Both the position numbers and the translations under genes were made by a program. The notes beneath the pieces were generated by a model. That model searched no databases. It was not told where the DNA came from and worked only from the letters and a program-made list of their open reading frames with translations. A DNA stretch of 51,585 bases from Streptomyces sp. PH10-H1 (GTDB taxonomy: Bacteria > Actinomycetota > Actinomycetes > Streptomycetales > Streptomycetaceae), in NCBI RefSeq assembly GCF_030063355.1, contig NZ_JASISZ010000060.1, positions 1 to 51,585 on the forward strand, read 5' to 3'. Of the stretch, positions 1-8,946 are shown piece after piece. How positions within the stretch are numbered: position 1 is the stretch's first letter; each line of letters opens with the position of its first letter.

Positions 1-7
1 CGGGTAT

Positions 8-122
8 GTACCACGCTGCGCGTGGTACAACCGGTGATCGGCTTCGCCGATCCCTTGACAGCGTTTCACGCTGTCTGCTATGGGCCCGCTTCGCGGGCCT
101 GGTGATCCGCTTCGCGGATCAC
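8..122. repeat. Left telomere-like palindrome array
   Basis: Five perfect hairpins follow one another: 8-28 (9-bp stem, loop TGC), 36-52 (loop TTC), 57-75 (8-bp stem, loop TTC), 83-99 (loop TTC) and 102-122 (9-bp stem, loop TTC). Read on the bottom strand, which would be the 3' overhang at a left end, the loops are GCA and GAA. That is the GNA loop type known from Streptomyces telomere folds. The first seven bases resemble the tail of the usual terminal palindrome (the archetype ends CGGGTACC), so I infer that a few terminal bases are missing. Linear replicon ends bound by protein are often lost in assemblies. Confidence 0.75.
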
Positions 123-161
123 TGGTTTCTTCCTGCGAGTTGAGGGATGGATCTTGGTTGC

Positions 162-759
162 AAACCGCCAAACGGTGCACCCCTGTGGATAACGTGTTTT
201 CGCAGGTCAGACACCGTTTTCGATCATTCCTGCCCTCGAACCCCTTCCGGGAGTGATCACCGTAACCGCCAATACGTGCACCCTTTTTCCACACTCTAGA
301 AATCGAACAGACGGGGGGAGGTGCACCGTTTGGCGGTTTCGGTCCTGACCAGCGAAAACGCCCCGTCTCGACCCGTGCCTATTGGCAATGATTTCCACCT
401 TAGTGTTCGAGTAAGGGACGTCACCAAAGTTTCAGCCCTTACCGGCCACGGTGCACCCCGTGGCGGTTTCGGCCCGTAGGGAGCGTCTCCACTGGTCAGA
501 TCCGAAACCGCCAAACGGTGCACCCCTTATCCACGGATCGGGTCCGAGGCGGAAAGCCGCTGTGCGCCCCGTGGCAGCTTCGCCCGCCCCCAGCTCCCTC
601 CTTTGTCCGGCGGGGTAACGAATGGGCGGGAGCGCGGCACACGGGCCCCGTGGTGGCCCCGTGGGGCAGGGGGGAGTGGGGGACGGGCGAAGCGTTTTAG
701 GCGTGCGGGGGTTGGGCGTACCGGGCCGGCTAGCCGCGCCCGTGGCGGTGTCGGTGCAC
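162..759. repeat. Iteron-like repeat cluster (left)
   Basis: A repeat of about 23 bp (half-motifs GGTGCACC and TTTGGCGGTTTCGG) occurs in both orientations. Minus-type copies lie at 162-184, 263-285 and 502-526; plus-type copies at 320-342 and 450-472; degenerate copies at about 562-582 and 740-759. Further copies lie at 8695-8717 and 8727-8749. Repeats of this size and spacing are typical of replication iterons or tandem operators. Nothing here identifies the binding protein. The rest of the 123-790 stretch shows no convincing gene. Confidence 0.7.
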
Positions 760-790
760 GGTGATCCAAGACGCAACACGACTCACAGAT

Positions 791-814
791 GAACTTGTAG
801 TTCAACTACAACTA
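791..814 (+). promoter_or_regulatory. Operator A (CAACTTGTAGTT family) before the methyltransferase gene
   Basis: Positions 795-811 form the perfect palindrome TTGTAGTTcAACTACAA. The same 12-bp half-site recurs upstream of the genes starting at 13884 (minus) and 28577, and as an inverted pair upstream of the gene at 18504. It lies 70-90 bases before the TTG start at 884, so it probably overlaps or flanks that gene's promoter. Confidence 0.6.
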
Positions 815-883
815 GCCTAGGGTGGGAACCGCACCGAAACCCGCCGGGACAGCCCCGGCGGACCGGACGGAAGGAAACCCACC

Positions 884-3800
884 TTGACCAGCACGAACGC
901 ACTCCCGATGCCCGTTACTGAGGCGCTCGCGCTCGGTGCGCCCCGGAACTTGGGAGCGCTGGCCGCTACCGCTACTGCCCGTGGCTGGGGTGCCATGGTG
1001 GAGCGGGACGGCGGCGCGTGGACGTTGGTCATTGGCAGTCCGTCCGACCCGCGTACGGGTCGGTACACCTGGGCCGGTGGCAAGTGGGCTGGGAACGCGC
1101 ACGGTTACCGCGAAACGGTCGCCTTCTACCAGTCGGACGCCACGGGGACACCCCGACTGAACGCCATGGGGGCACCCGCGGTCGACGTTGTCCCGGACCC
1201 GGTCGCGGACGCCGAGGAGAGCGCGGAGGCGGAGGCGGCGGAGGCGGCGGAGGCATTCCGGGTCAAGGCCACCCGTGCCCATGACCGTGTAACGAAGGGT
1301 CACAAGCGGGTTGCTGCTGCGGTTGAGCGCGCCGGTACAGCTTGGGAGCGTGCGGAGGCTGCACAGGCGCGCGCGAGCGTGGCGGAGGCGGCGGAGAGCG
1401 AGCGCGCACACGTGCGGGTGGCGGAGGCGGATGCCCTGATGTGGTCGCACGCCCCCGGAACGGCGGAGTACCGCGCAGCGTTCGGCGCGTTTCTGGCCGC
1501 ACGGTTCGACGCGGAGAGTCTGCCCGCTGCGGAGGCGGCGGCGGAGGCGGCGGAGTACGCGGAGGCTGCCCGCGCGGCGTCTGCGGACGAGTGGGAGACA
1601 GAGGAGGGGGAGACGTGCACCGGCGCCAATGCAGCGCGTGAGAGCGCAGATCACGCGCATGCAGAGGTCATGATCGAATACTCGACCTTTGAGCGCTCCA
1701 CCCCCGCCGGTCGGTTCGACGCCGAGACGGCGTGCGGCATCATTTGCGATCACTCGCGCGACATGGCCGCTGCGGTCCGGCACGCGGAGGCGGCGGCGGA
1801 CGCTGCGGAGGCGGCGGCGGAGCAGGCGGAGGCGTGGGCGGACGCTGCGGAAACGGAGGCGGACGCCGAGACTGACGCACTGTTCGCCCTGGGGGCGTCG
1901 GCGGATCGTCGTCAGGTGGCGTTGGCGCGCGCTCACTGGGGTGTGTCTGATGTCGTGGCGGAGGCGGTTACGGCGGCGGTAGAGACTGCCACGGAGGCTG
2001 CGGAGCGTCGCGCCCGTATGGCGGCGGCGGACGTTCGGACGGCGGCGCAGCGTCCGGCCGAGTGTGAAGCGGCGCAGCGCGCGGCGGAGTGCGCGGAGGC
2101 GGCGGGGGCGGCGGAGGAGCACTCCGGACGGGCGGCGGAGGCGTACACGATCACGCATGACCTGATGACGTACACGCTCAGTGCGTGGGCGGCGCGGCCG
2201 GTCGACCTGTTGCCGAGGGCGGCGGCGGAGGAGGCGCGCGCGTTGCTGCGGGTCCTCGACCGCCGGTCGCGTGCGGCGCACGACGTGGATTTTTCGGCAC
2301 GGTGGGAGCGGCTCGACGGATCGCGAGTGACGGACCCGCAGCGCTCCCGCGACTGTGCCAACCGTGCCCGGGTATTGGCCGATGCGTGCGAGGCTGACGC
2401 GCGGCGCGTGGCCGAGCGTTTCGCATGGGTGGAGTACGCGGAGCGCTTCGGGGCGGAGGCGGCGGAGCGTGCCGAGGCGCCGGTCGATGTCGCCCCCGGC
2501 ACTGCGCCGGTAGCCACGGGATCGCACGTTGAGGGTGGCGGCCGGTCCCGTTGGGTGTCGGCGGATGGCCGCACGGTCTTCACGCTTGCACTGTCCAGCG
2601 GTGCGGGCACCGTAGCGGAGGCGGACGCGCGGTTTGCTGACGTCGTGGCGGGTGCGGTTGCTGCGAAGGATGCCGGACGGCCGTTGAAGTCGACGGATGT
2701 CCCCAGCAAGGCAAAGCACGGGCGCGGCCCCGGAACGGAGTTCAAGCAAGCCGTTGTCCGCGCGTCGCGTGCGCTGGTGCAGCCCTGGAAAGCTCCCCGC
2801 ATTCCGGCGGAAGGTAAGCCGTTGGACGGCGCGGCGCTCGCCGTGTTGGACGCCGATGGGGTGTGCGCCGAGGTAGAGACGGCGCCCGGGGTGTGGCTGC
2901 CGCGTGCGGCTGTGTGCGTGGCTGAGACGGCCGCGGCGAACGGGTGGGCGGTTGCCATGGAGCGGCACGCTTCGGGGGAAGTCACCGTGCGCGTGGCCGG
3001 TGTGCTGGCACGGACGGTCGGACCGGTGGCCGGTGAAGTCGTGGCGGTGTGGACGGACGGGATGTACGACGCGCGCCGGTCCGGGGGGTACGTGGGCGGA
3101 CGGCGGATGGAGGGGGCGGCGGAGTTGTCGCGGGTGCTCGCCACGGTCGGCCAGGACGCGGAGGCGGGGGAGATCGTGACGGGCGGTGCGCCGACGGGTG
3201 CCAGCGCGCCGGCGCCTGCGGGAGTGTCCGACCCGGGCGCCGTCGAGGCGTGGGAGGGCGACGGCGGCGCGGTGCCGGGTATCGAGGTTCCCCGCCCGGC
3301 GGCGCTCCCCGTGGAGTGCGCCGAGGACAGGTCAGCGGAGGCGTCCGCTCCCGCTGGGGAAGGGGGGAATTCCGGAAGACTTGACGCGTGCGCGTCAAGC
3401 GAGGCGCGGGCAGTCCGCCAGGCTCGGCGCCGCGCCGAGGAGGCGGCGGGTCGGGCAGCCGAGGCGCGGCGCCGGGCCGAAGCTCTCCATGATGGCGCCT
3501 CGGCGCACTACGGCCGGTTTGCGGGTGGTCAACCGATCCTGAGGGGTCACCACTCCGAGCGGGGAGCGCTGCGGGATCGTGCGCGCGGCGACGCTGCGAC
3601 GCGTCGGGCCATCGAGGCGACGGAGGAGGCGAACCGCGCGGAGAGCGCCGCGCGAAAGGCGCGGCAGGCGGTCGAGCTCGCCGAGATCGTGCACGGGCGG
3701 TCTCGCCCGTGGGAGCGCGCCGACTTCCAGCGAGGGGACGTCGTTGAGGTCCGCAAGATCTATACCGCCTCGTACGTGGTGGTCCGCGCCAACGGCAAGA

Positions 3801-5998
3801 CACTCACGCTCCGGAACATGCACACGATCGACGACATCAAGGCCCGGTATGACCAGGTGCTGTCACGGACCCGGGGCGGCCGGACCGTCGCGGACCCGGG
3901 GCAGGATGACGCGCCGTCGGTGAATGAGCCGGCGCAGCCCGGAGGAGTCGACGAGGTCACGTCAGTCGAGCGAGACGTCTCCGGTGGGGAAGGGGGGATT
4001 TCCCAGAAACTTGACGCGTACGCGTCAATCAAATGGGCGCCTGACGTGATCAACGACCCCGGCGCGGTCGGCACGTGGGACGCCGACGGCGGCGCCGTGC
4101 CCGACGTCCAAACCCCGGCGGCAGTCCCGCCGGCGGCTGGTCTCGCCGAAGAGGCCGAGGACGTCACCCCTCTGGACGGGGCGGCCGGTCACCTGGCGCT
4201 CGTCGAGTGCCAGGCGGCGGCCGACCTCCTCATTGCATACGCCGAGGAGCGCCCCCACGACGAGGAGGCGGAAGAGTGGGCGTTCACGGCCGTTGAGCGG
4301 GTCGCCATGTGCGCATGGGGCCTTGAGGAGGGCGACGAGGAGGGGGCGGCCGAGTACGCCCGTGAGGCGCGGGGGGAGCGCGCGGCGGTCACCCTCGGTC
4401 GGCTCGACGAGGCGGGCCCGATGACTCCAGAGCGTCTCGCCGCTCTCGACGCCGATACGCTCGCGCTCCTCCAGTGGTACGGGGGCCCGTGGCCGGTCCG
4501 GTGGCTCTGGCCCCCGGAGGAGGATGCCCCGCCGCGCGTCGTTCAGCTCTTCCACGGCCCCGGTGGTTGGTCGGTCGGTATCCGTGACGTGCTGGGCGCA
4601 GACGTGGACATGGTCGGCGTGGACCTCGACCCCGGCGCGGTGGCCACGGCCGAGGCCGCCGGGTTCGAGATGATCCGCGCGAGCGTGACGGATCTCGACC
4701 CGGAGTGCCCGGCGCTCCAGTGGGTGACCGGCATCGTCCTCTCGCCTCCCTGTCAGGCATTCAGCCCGGCCGGTCTCCGCATGGGCCGGTACGCATCCGC
4801 TATCGAGCTCATCGCCGGGGTGATCCGGGGCGTTGGTGCGGCGGCCGGGTTCCTCGCCCTGGTGGACGCCGAGGGCCAGGACGCGGGCACCGCTCCCCGT
4901 TCTGGAGAGACGTGGGAGGACGTCCGCGCGCCCCTGGCCGAGCTCGCGGACGAGCGCGCCGGTCTCATGGCCGAGGTTGTCGTCTGGCCCCTGGCGATGC
5001 TCGCCCGGGGCGGGTCGGTCGAGTGGGTGGCGGTCGAGCAGTCGAGCGCGCTGCCCTCGGAGATCGAGCGCGCGCTGATGGACGAGTTCGTGCAGGCGGG
5101 TTGGGGCACGGTCGAGGCCGAGACCCTCGACGCCGTTGACTACGGCGCGGCCTCCCACCGACGGCGCCGATTCCTCACCGCGCACCGCACCGGCACCCCG
5201 TTCGTCAGCGCCCGCCCCGCCGCGCCGTTCCCCGTGGCCACGTTCGCGGAGTGCGCCGGATGGGAGCGCGGCCGGATGGTCAACACGCGCGGGGTGCGTG
5301 GGCTCGACCCCCGGACCGGACGGCCGAAGGGCGGGAATGAGTTCAGCGCTGACAAACCGGCGGGGTGCATCACGGCCACGGCGTACGGATGGAAGGACGG
5401 CGAGAGCGGCGAGAAGATCGCGCAAGCCACCATCGGGCGACTCGTCGGGTTCCCGGGTGACTACCCGTGGCGTCATGTGGGACGCGGCGCCGGTATCCGC
5501 AACCGGGCGCAGCAGGCGGCCGACGCGGTGTGCCCGATGGTGGCCGCCGCGATCATCGGCCGGGTGCTCGACATCATCGGGTGGGAGCGTCGGGCGCGGG
5601 CGTACGCGGATGCGCTGTACGGTCGGACCGCTCGCCCGGACGTGCCGTGCACCCTGCCCCGGGTGCGATCCGCGGTCCCGCTCGCGGGGGTCCTGGCCGC
5701 CGCCTCGGCGGCGGGGCCGGTGCCCGCCCTGGCGGCCTCGGCGCCGGCGGGGACGCCTGTCCTCCGCCACCTGTTGCGCCGGGCGCTGACGGGGGGCTCG
5801 GAGGGTCTTCGCGCAGGTCACAGCGCGCGACAGGGCGCCATGCGACAGGCCACGCAACAGGCCACGCAACAGCAAAAGGGCGAGGCGGGGCGGAGGCTAT
5901 CGACGGCCAGGGGGCGCGGTCCGCCCCCCTCCCCCGGCCTCGGGTCGGGCGGTGGCGCTTCCTGCAAAACTTGTCAGGAGCGCGTCAATTCAACGTGA
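884..5998 (+). CDS. Giant Ala/Glu-rich protein with C-terminal C5 cytosine DNA methyltransferase domain
   Basis: A protein of 1,704 aa. I chose the TTG start because GGAAGGAA lies 8 bases upstream. Residues about 100-1,100 are extremely rich in Ala, Glu and Arg and are probably long helical or coiled-coil segments. From about residue 1,216 a cytosine-5 methyltransferase fold appears: cofactor motif LFHGPGGWSVG, catalytic motif SPPCQAFSP (about residue 1,288), a weak motif VI (VEQSSA instead of ENV), the HRRRRF motif and a final GFPGDYPW segment. An insertion separates motifs IV and VI. Family knowledge: such enzymes methylate C5 of cytosine in a specific site. Inferred role: self-methylation or protection during establishment in a new host, given its position next to the telomere. 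Two similar internal segments (around residues 780-840 and 1,020-1,085) show partial duplication. The N-terminal region matches no family I know. Confidence 0.75.
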   Translation: MTSTNALPMPVTEALALGAPRNLGALAATATARGWGAMVERDGGAWTLVIGSPSDPRTGRYTWAGGKWAGNAHGYRETVAFYQSDATGTPRLNAMGAPAVDVVPDPVADAEESAEAEAAEAAEAFRVKATRAHDRVTKGHKRVAAAVERAGTAWERAEAAQARASVAEAAESERAHVRVAEADALMWSHAPGTAEYRAAFGAFLAARFDAESLPAAEAAAEAAEYAEAARAASADEWETEEGETCTGANAARESADHAHAEVMIEYSTFERSTPAGRFDAETACGIICDHSRDMAAAVRHAEAAADAAEAAAEQAEAWADAAETEADAETDALFALGASADRRQVALARAHWGVSDVVAEAVTAAVETATEAAERRARMAAADVRTAAQRPAECEAAQRAAECAEAAGAAEEHSGRAAEAYTITHDLMTYTLSAWAARPVDLLPRAAAEEARALLRVLDRRSRAAHDVDFSARWERLDGSRVTDPQRSRDCANRARVLADACEADARRVAERFAWVEYAERFGAEAAERAEAPVDVAPGTAPVATGSHVEGGGRSRWVSADGRTVFTLALSSGAGTVAEADARFADVVAGAVAAKDAGRPLKSTDVPSKAKHGRGPGTEFKQAVVRASRALVQPWKAPRIPAEGKPLDGAALAVLDADGVCAEVETAPGVWLPRAAVCVAETAAANGWAVAMERHASGEVTVRVAGVLARTVGPVAGEVVAVWTDGMYDARRSGGYVGGRRMEGAAELSRVLATVGQDAEAGEIVTGGAPTGASAPAPAGVSDPGAVEAWEGDGGAVPGIEVPRPAALPVECAEDRSAEASAPAGEGGNSGRLDACASSEARAVRQARRRAEEAAGRAAEARRRAEALHDGASAHYGRFAGGQPILRGHHSERGALRDRARGDAATRRAIEATEEANRAESAARKARQAVELAEIVHGRSRPWERADFQRGDVVEVRKIYTASYVVVRANGKTLTLRNMHTIDDIKARYDQVLSRTRGGRTVADPGQDDAPSVNEPAQPGGVDEVTSVERDVSGGEGGISQKLDAYASIKWAPDVINDPGAVGTWDADGGAVPDVQTPAAVPPAAGLAEEAEDVTPLDGAAGHLALVECQAAADLLIAYAEERPHDEEAEEWAFTAVERVAMCAWGLEEGDEEGAAEYAREARGERAAVTLGRLDEAGPMTPERLAALDADTLALLQWYGGPWPVRWLWPPEEDAPPRVVQLFHGPGGWSVGIRDVLGADVDMVGVDLDPGAVATAEAAGFEMIRASVTDLDPECPALQWVTGIVLSPPCQAFSPAGLRMGRYASAIELIAGVIRGVGAAAGFLALVDAEGQDAGTAPRSGETWEDVRAPLAELADERAGLMAEVVVWPLAMLARGGSVEWVAVEQSSALPSEIERALMDEFVQAGWGTVEAETLDAVDYGAASHRRRRFLTAHRTGTPFVSARPAAPFPVATFAECAGWERGRMVNTRGVRGLDPRTGRPKGGNEFSADKPAGCITATAYGWKDGESGEKIAQATIGRLVGFPGDYPWRHVGRGAGIRNRAQQAADAVCPMVAAAIIGRVLDIIGWERRARAYADALYGRTARPDVPCTLPRVRSAVPLAGVLAAASAAGPVPALAASAPAGTPVLRHLLRRALTGGSEGLRAGHSARQGAMRQATQQATQQQKGEAGRRLSTARGRGPPPSPGLGSGGGASCKTCQERVNST
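3355..4029 (+). repeat. Repeated segment with 18-bp palindrome inside the methyltransferase gene
   Basis: A G-rich stretch (GGGGAAGGGGGGA) is followed by the palindrome TTGACGCGTRCGCGTCAA. One copy lies around 3355-3400 and one around 3985-4029. A third, degraded copy overlaps the gene's 3' end at about 5970-5992. The palindromes are in frame and translate as LDACAS and LDAYAS. The DNA palindrome is better conserved than the protein around it, so a site-level function such as protein binding or methylation is possible. Confidence 0.6.
5795..5860 (+). repeat. About 55-65-bp direct repeat, copy 1
   Basis: The stretch containing AGGTCACAGCGCGCGACAGG recurs, same orientation, at about 12156-12216 (AGGTCACAGGGCGCGACAGG), with similar flanks (GGGGGG..TCGG before, GCCATGCRACAGG after). 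Copy 1 encodes the tail of the methyltransferase gene in sense. Copy 2 lies antisense in the tail of the gene ending at 12046. The shared sequence is therefore a DNA element rather than a shared protein domain. Confidence 0.5.
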
Positions 5999-6073
5999 TG
6001 CCCGGACCTCGCCCCCGCGCCGACGTCGCCCGAACCGACGCGCCCTGACGGTGGTGTGTGGCACGGTGCCGAT

Positions 6074-7168
6074 ATGACCACCGGCCCCGCAGCACTCACC
6101 GCGGATGACCTCCCGATCCGCGTCCCGCTGATTCAGGACGAGACCCTCGCCTCGTTCCTGATCCGCACCTCGACCGCCAACGGCCTACCGGTCGAGGCCC
6201 TCCTCGGGACGCTCACCGAAGCCGCTCCCGACATCCCCGAGGACGGCCTCACACCGCAGCGCGACGAGGTCCGCCTCTCGGCCGAGAGCCTCGCGCACCT
6301 CGCCGCCCTGGTGGTCCGCGAGCCCGAGCAACTCGCACGTGCGATCCCCGGGGTACGCCCCGCCGGCCTCGTTGACGCACCGCGCGTCGAGGTCTGGCCG
6401 CGAGACCTCGGCGCCCCTCCCCTGCCCGCCTGCCCGCTCTGCATGGAGCCCGGGGCGTGGCTCGCCGCCGAGGGCCACCGGTGGCGCCCCTGCGGCTGCG
6501 GCCGTCGATGGATGGCCGGAGACGACGGCGGATACACGATCGACACCGGCCCCGTGCCGGACCTCGGGCGGGCCCTGGCCCGACACCGCGCACTGGTGCA
6601 CCGCGTGGGCCCGGCTGCCGATGCGTTGGTGACGGACGCTCATCAGGTCATGCTCTGGTGGTGGTGGTCCGGACTCGTCGCCGAGGCGTGGCGGGTACGC
6701 GAGGACGCCCTCGGCATGGCACGGCACCGCCGCCGAGCGGCACCCGTCAGCGTCTATCCCGAAGCTGTCGCCCTGGCCGAGCTCATGTGGACGTGGGAAG
6801 AGCGGCGCGCCCGCCCGGGTGCCTCGGCCGAGCGGTGGCTCGACTCCGCCGCGAAGCTCTCCCCCGCCGGGACGCTCACCCCCAGGGAGCGGGCCCCACT
6901 GACCTACTGGCTAGAGCAGCACCGGCCCGTGCCGGCCGGGAAACCTGCGGGGCGCAGCGTCGCTGAGCGACGCTGGAATCGCCTCCCCGCGCTGCATCAC
7001 CGGCCGCGGCCCGAGGAACACGGACCGCTGCGGGCGCCCACTTGTTTGATGTGGGTCTACGGCCTTCCGCTCACCTCGACCACGGACGTATGCCCGCGCT
7101 GCAACGGGCGCGCGCCGAGCTGCCGATGGTTGCCCTACTCCGGGTGCACCGGCCTGCCCCGGAAGTAG
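6074..7168 (+). CDS. TniQ-like zinc-binding protein
   Basis: A protein of 364 aa from ATG 6074; an in-frame GTG at 6056 is an alternative, and neither has a strong ribosome-binding site. The N-terminus (PLIQDETLASFLIRTSTANG) resembles the TniQ family signature. A cysteine cluster (CPLC then CGCGRRW, about residues 120-145) and a C-terminal CPRC..C segment are plausible zinc sites. TniQ proteins act in target selection for Tn7-like elements, but no transposase or TnsC-type ATPase is nearby, so this is an orphan copy of unknown role. It follows the methyltransferase gene by about 75 bases on the same strand and may be cotranscribed. Confidence 0.55.
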   Translation: MTTGPAALTADDLPIRVPLIQDETLASFLIRTSTANGLPVEALLGTLTEAAPDIPEDGLTPQRDEVRLSAESLAHLAALVVREPEQLARAIPGVRPAGLVDAPRVEVWPRDLGAPPLPACPLCMEPGAWLAAEGHRWRPCGCGRRWMAGDDGGYTIDTGPVPDLGRALARHRALVHRVGPAADALVTDAHQVMLWWWWSGLVAEAWRVREDALGMARHRRRAAPVSVYPEAVALAELMWTWEERRARPGASAERWLDSAAKLSPAGTLTPRERAPLTYWLEQHRPVPAGKPAGRSVAERRWNRLPALHHRPRPEEHGPLRAPTCLMWVYGLPLTSTTDVCPRCNGRAPSCRWLPYSGCTGLPRK

Positions 7169-7387
7169 GGCCGCCCCGTTCGGTACCCGCACTGTCGGTG
7201 CCCTCCGCTACGGTCTTCGGTAGGGCGGGACCGCCGCCCATACCGCCGTCCGCGCGCCCACGCCGTGCCAGGGCACCGACGGTAGAAGGTCCCTCGGGAA
7301 ACCGGTCCGCAGGCAGTGAACTGACGATCCGTTCCGTACCGGGCGGGTGGCGTGGGGACCGAGGCCCGGCATTGGGAGGGCATCGCC

Positions 7388-8293
7388 ATGCCGAAGCGTG
7401 ACGCCGCAAAGAAGCGGGCGCGAGAGATCCAAGACACCGAGAGCATCGGGTATCACGACGCGCTGAACCGGGCGCGGGCCGAGCTCGCCGAAACCGCCAC
7501 CGAGGAGACGCCGGCACCCGCCCCGGCCGTAGTGGTGTACGTACTCGAACCCACCGCCGCCGAGGTCGAACTCGGCATCACCGCCGAGGAGCTGGGCATC
7601 CGGGCACTTCCCGCCAACGCCGCCCCCGGGCGGCGAGCGCACGCCGAAGCCGTATGGCGGACCGAACTAGACCCGGCCCGGCCGTGCCGGTGCTCCGGGG
7701 TCCAGTGCCACCACGGCAAGCGCTGCACCGAGGAGTACAGCACCGAGTCAGGCGCCGACGTTCAGTGCGAGGGACGCCTCATTCACGCCGACCGCTTCCC
7801 CGGGTCGCTCTGGGGCATCACGTCGTGGTGGGACGTTTACCAGTGCGGCGAGTGCGGCGAGGCTTCCGAAGCGGCGGCCGAGCTCCCCGACATCCCATGG
7901 GGCGAGCACCGCCCGAACCCGAACGGTGCCGAGGGCTTCACCACGCTCATCTACGACGGGGCACGACACCCCGCCTTCCCCGTGTTCGATGAGGCAGAGG
8001 ACGAGGGCGAGTTCGACCCCGACGACTACCCCGCCCCCGGAGATGACTACTACGGCGACGAGGACCAGGAGGACGAGGAGCCGTTCACCGAGGAGGACCA
8101 GGAGCACGAACCCGATTACCTCGACGACGGCCCCGACGGCGACGACGTCGACCCGCCCGAGGAGCACGACGAACAACCCGGCGAGGACGAGCTCGACCCG
8201 CCCTCGGAAGTGCCGGCCGCCAGGCTGCGGGCCACGGCCGCCAACTGGTCCCCGGCCTTCGACTTCGACAACGCGCCGCCCTCCGCATGCTGA
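7388..8293 (+). CDS. Hypothetical protein with Cys cluster and acidic tail
   Basis: A protein of 301 aa. ATG 7388 is chosen because GGGAGG lies about 9 bases upstream. The N-terminus is basic (MPKRDAAKKRAREIQ) and looks like a short helical DNA-binding or recognition segment. The middle has Cys-rich motifs (CRCSGVQCHHGKRC and CGECG, about residues 98-160) that could hold zinc. Residues about 200-280 are very rich in Asp and Glu. I do not recognise a family. It overlaps the next small gene by 7 bases. A gap of about 220 bases from 7169 to 7387 precedes it and may hold its promoter. Confidence 0.7.
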   Translation: MPKRDAAKKRAREIQDTESIGYHDALNRARAELAETATEETPAPAPAVVVYVLEPTAAEVELGITAEELGIRALPANAAPGRRAHAEAVWRTELDPARPCRCSGVQCHHGKRCTEEYSTESGADVQCEGRLIHADRFPGSLWGITSWWDVYQCGECGEASEAAAELPDIPWGEHRPNPNGAEGFTTLIYDGARHPAFPVFDEAEDEGEFDPDDYPAPGDDYYGDEDQEDEEPFTEEDQEHEPDYLDDGPDGDDVDPPEEHDEQPGEDELDPPSEVPAARLRATAANWSPAFDFDNAPPSAC

Positions 8294-8469
8294 GGCGCGG
8301 TTCCCTCGACCACGACGAGGAGTGCGAGCTCCTCATGTACGAGGGCGGCATCTGCACGTGCCCGGACGAGGACGAGCCGCCCCGGTGGGACACGTACGGC
8401 GCACCGGTGCACGGCGAGGAGCCGAGTACGCATGACGGCCGCCTCGCCGGTCCTGCGCTCGACTGGTGA
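8287..8469 (+). CDS. Small hypothetical protein
   Basis: A protein of 60 aa whose ATG overlaps the end of the preceding gene by 7 bases, which suggests translational coupling. It contains CELLMYEGGICTC (possible metal ligands) and an acidic patch. The stop lies directly before a strong terminator hairpin. No family recognised. Confidence 0.5.
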   Translation: MLRRGSLDHDEECELLMYEGGICTCPDEDEPPRWDTYGAPVHGEEPSTHDGRLAGPALDW

Positions 8470-8510
8470 ATAGAGGGGCTCCGCCGCAGTGCGCGGCGGG
8501 GCCCCTCTAT
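8470..8510 (+). terminator. Terminator hairpin after the left accessory genes
   Basis: An 18-base left arm (8470-8487) pairs with 8493-8510 around a 5-base loop (ATAGAGGGG...CCCCTCTAT, one interruption). A second hairpin, GCCCGGCCC-TTCG-GGGCCGGGC, follows at 8515-8536. Together they close the 884-8469 gene set. Confidence 0.75.
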
Positions 8511-8640
8511 CGGCGCCCGGCCCTTCGGGGCCGGGCGTTCCTGCTATCTCTCGGCGGACGGCCGCGAGGCGAATACGCACCGGACGGAACTCAGCTCGAT
8601 ACGCCGACCCTCGGCGCGCAGCCGGTCGAGGGGCAGGTCG

Positions 8641-8664
8641 TATGTCCCCAGCTCACAGAACATG
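8641..8664. repeat. 24-bp dispersed repeat, copy 1
   Basis: TATGTCCCCAGCTCACAGAA followed by CATG. The same sequence with one change occurs at 32680-32703, and similarity continues weakly beyond. Both copies lie between genes. Function unknown; a protein-binding or recombination site is possible. Confidence 0.55.
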
Positions 8665-8694
8665 CGCAATCGTCATAACCCCCTGCTGGGAGGG

Positions 8695-8871
8695 GGTGCA
8701 TCGTTTGGCGGTTTCGGTCCCCAGAGGGTGCATCGTTTGGCGGTTTCGGGGGTGACCTGCGGTTTTCTGGCAGCGCGAAGGCCCGACGCACGCCTTTCGG
8801 TAGGACGTGACGGCTTCGGGCGGGCAACCCCTCCCCTGCGGGCGCCGGACCGCCCACCGTGGCGGTTTCAG
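8695..8871 (+). repeat. Iteron-like repeats (right cluster)
   Basis: Two near-identical 23-bp copies (GGTGCATCGTTTGGCGGTTT plus CGG) lie at 8695-8717 and 8727-8749, 32 bases apart and in direct orientation. A degenerate copy lies at about 8855-8871. They match the 162-760 cluster. The 8537-8946 stretch otherwise holds no supported gene. Confidence 0.7.
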
Positions 8872-8946
8872 CCGGGGCCTCACCCGGGTCCCGCAGGACA
8901 GGGAGACTCGACCCGTGCCGTCCGGACCGCCAGGAGGCCGCCGCCG

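Noticed and set aside
812..2968. Long open frame of 718 codons on the minus strand
   Set aside because: It lies antisense to the methyltransferase gene. GC-rich third positions keep opposite frames open; its translation is Arg-rich without domain logic.
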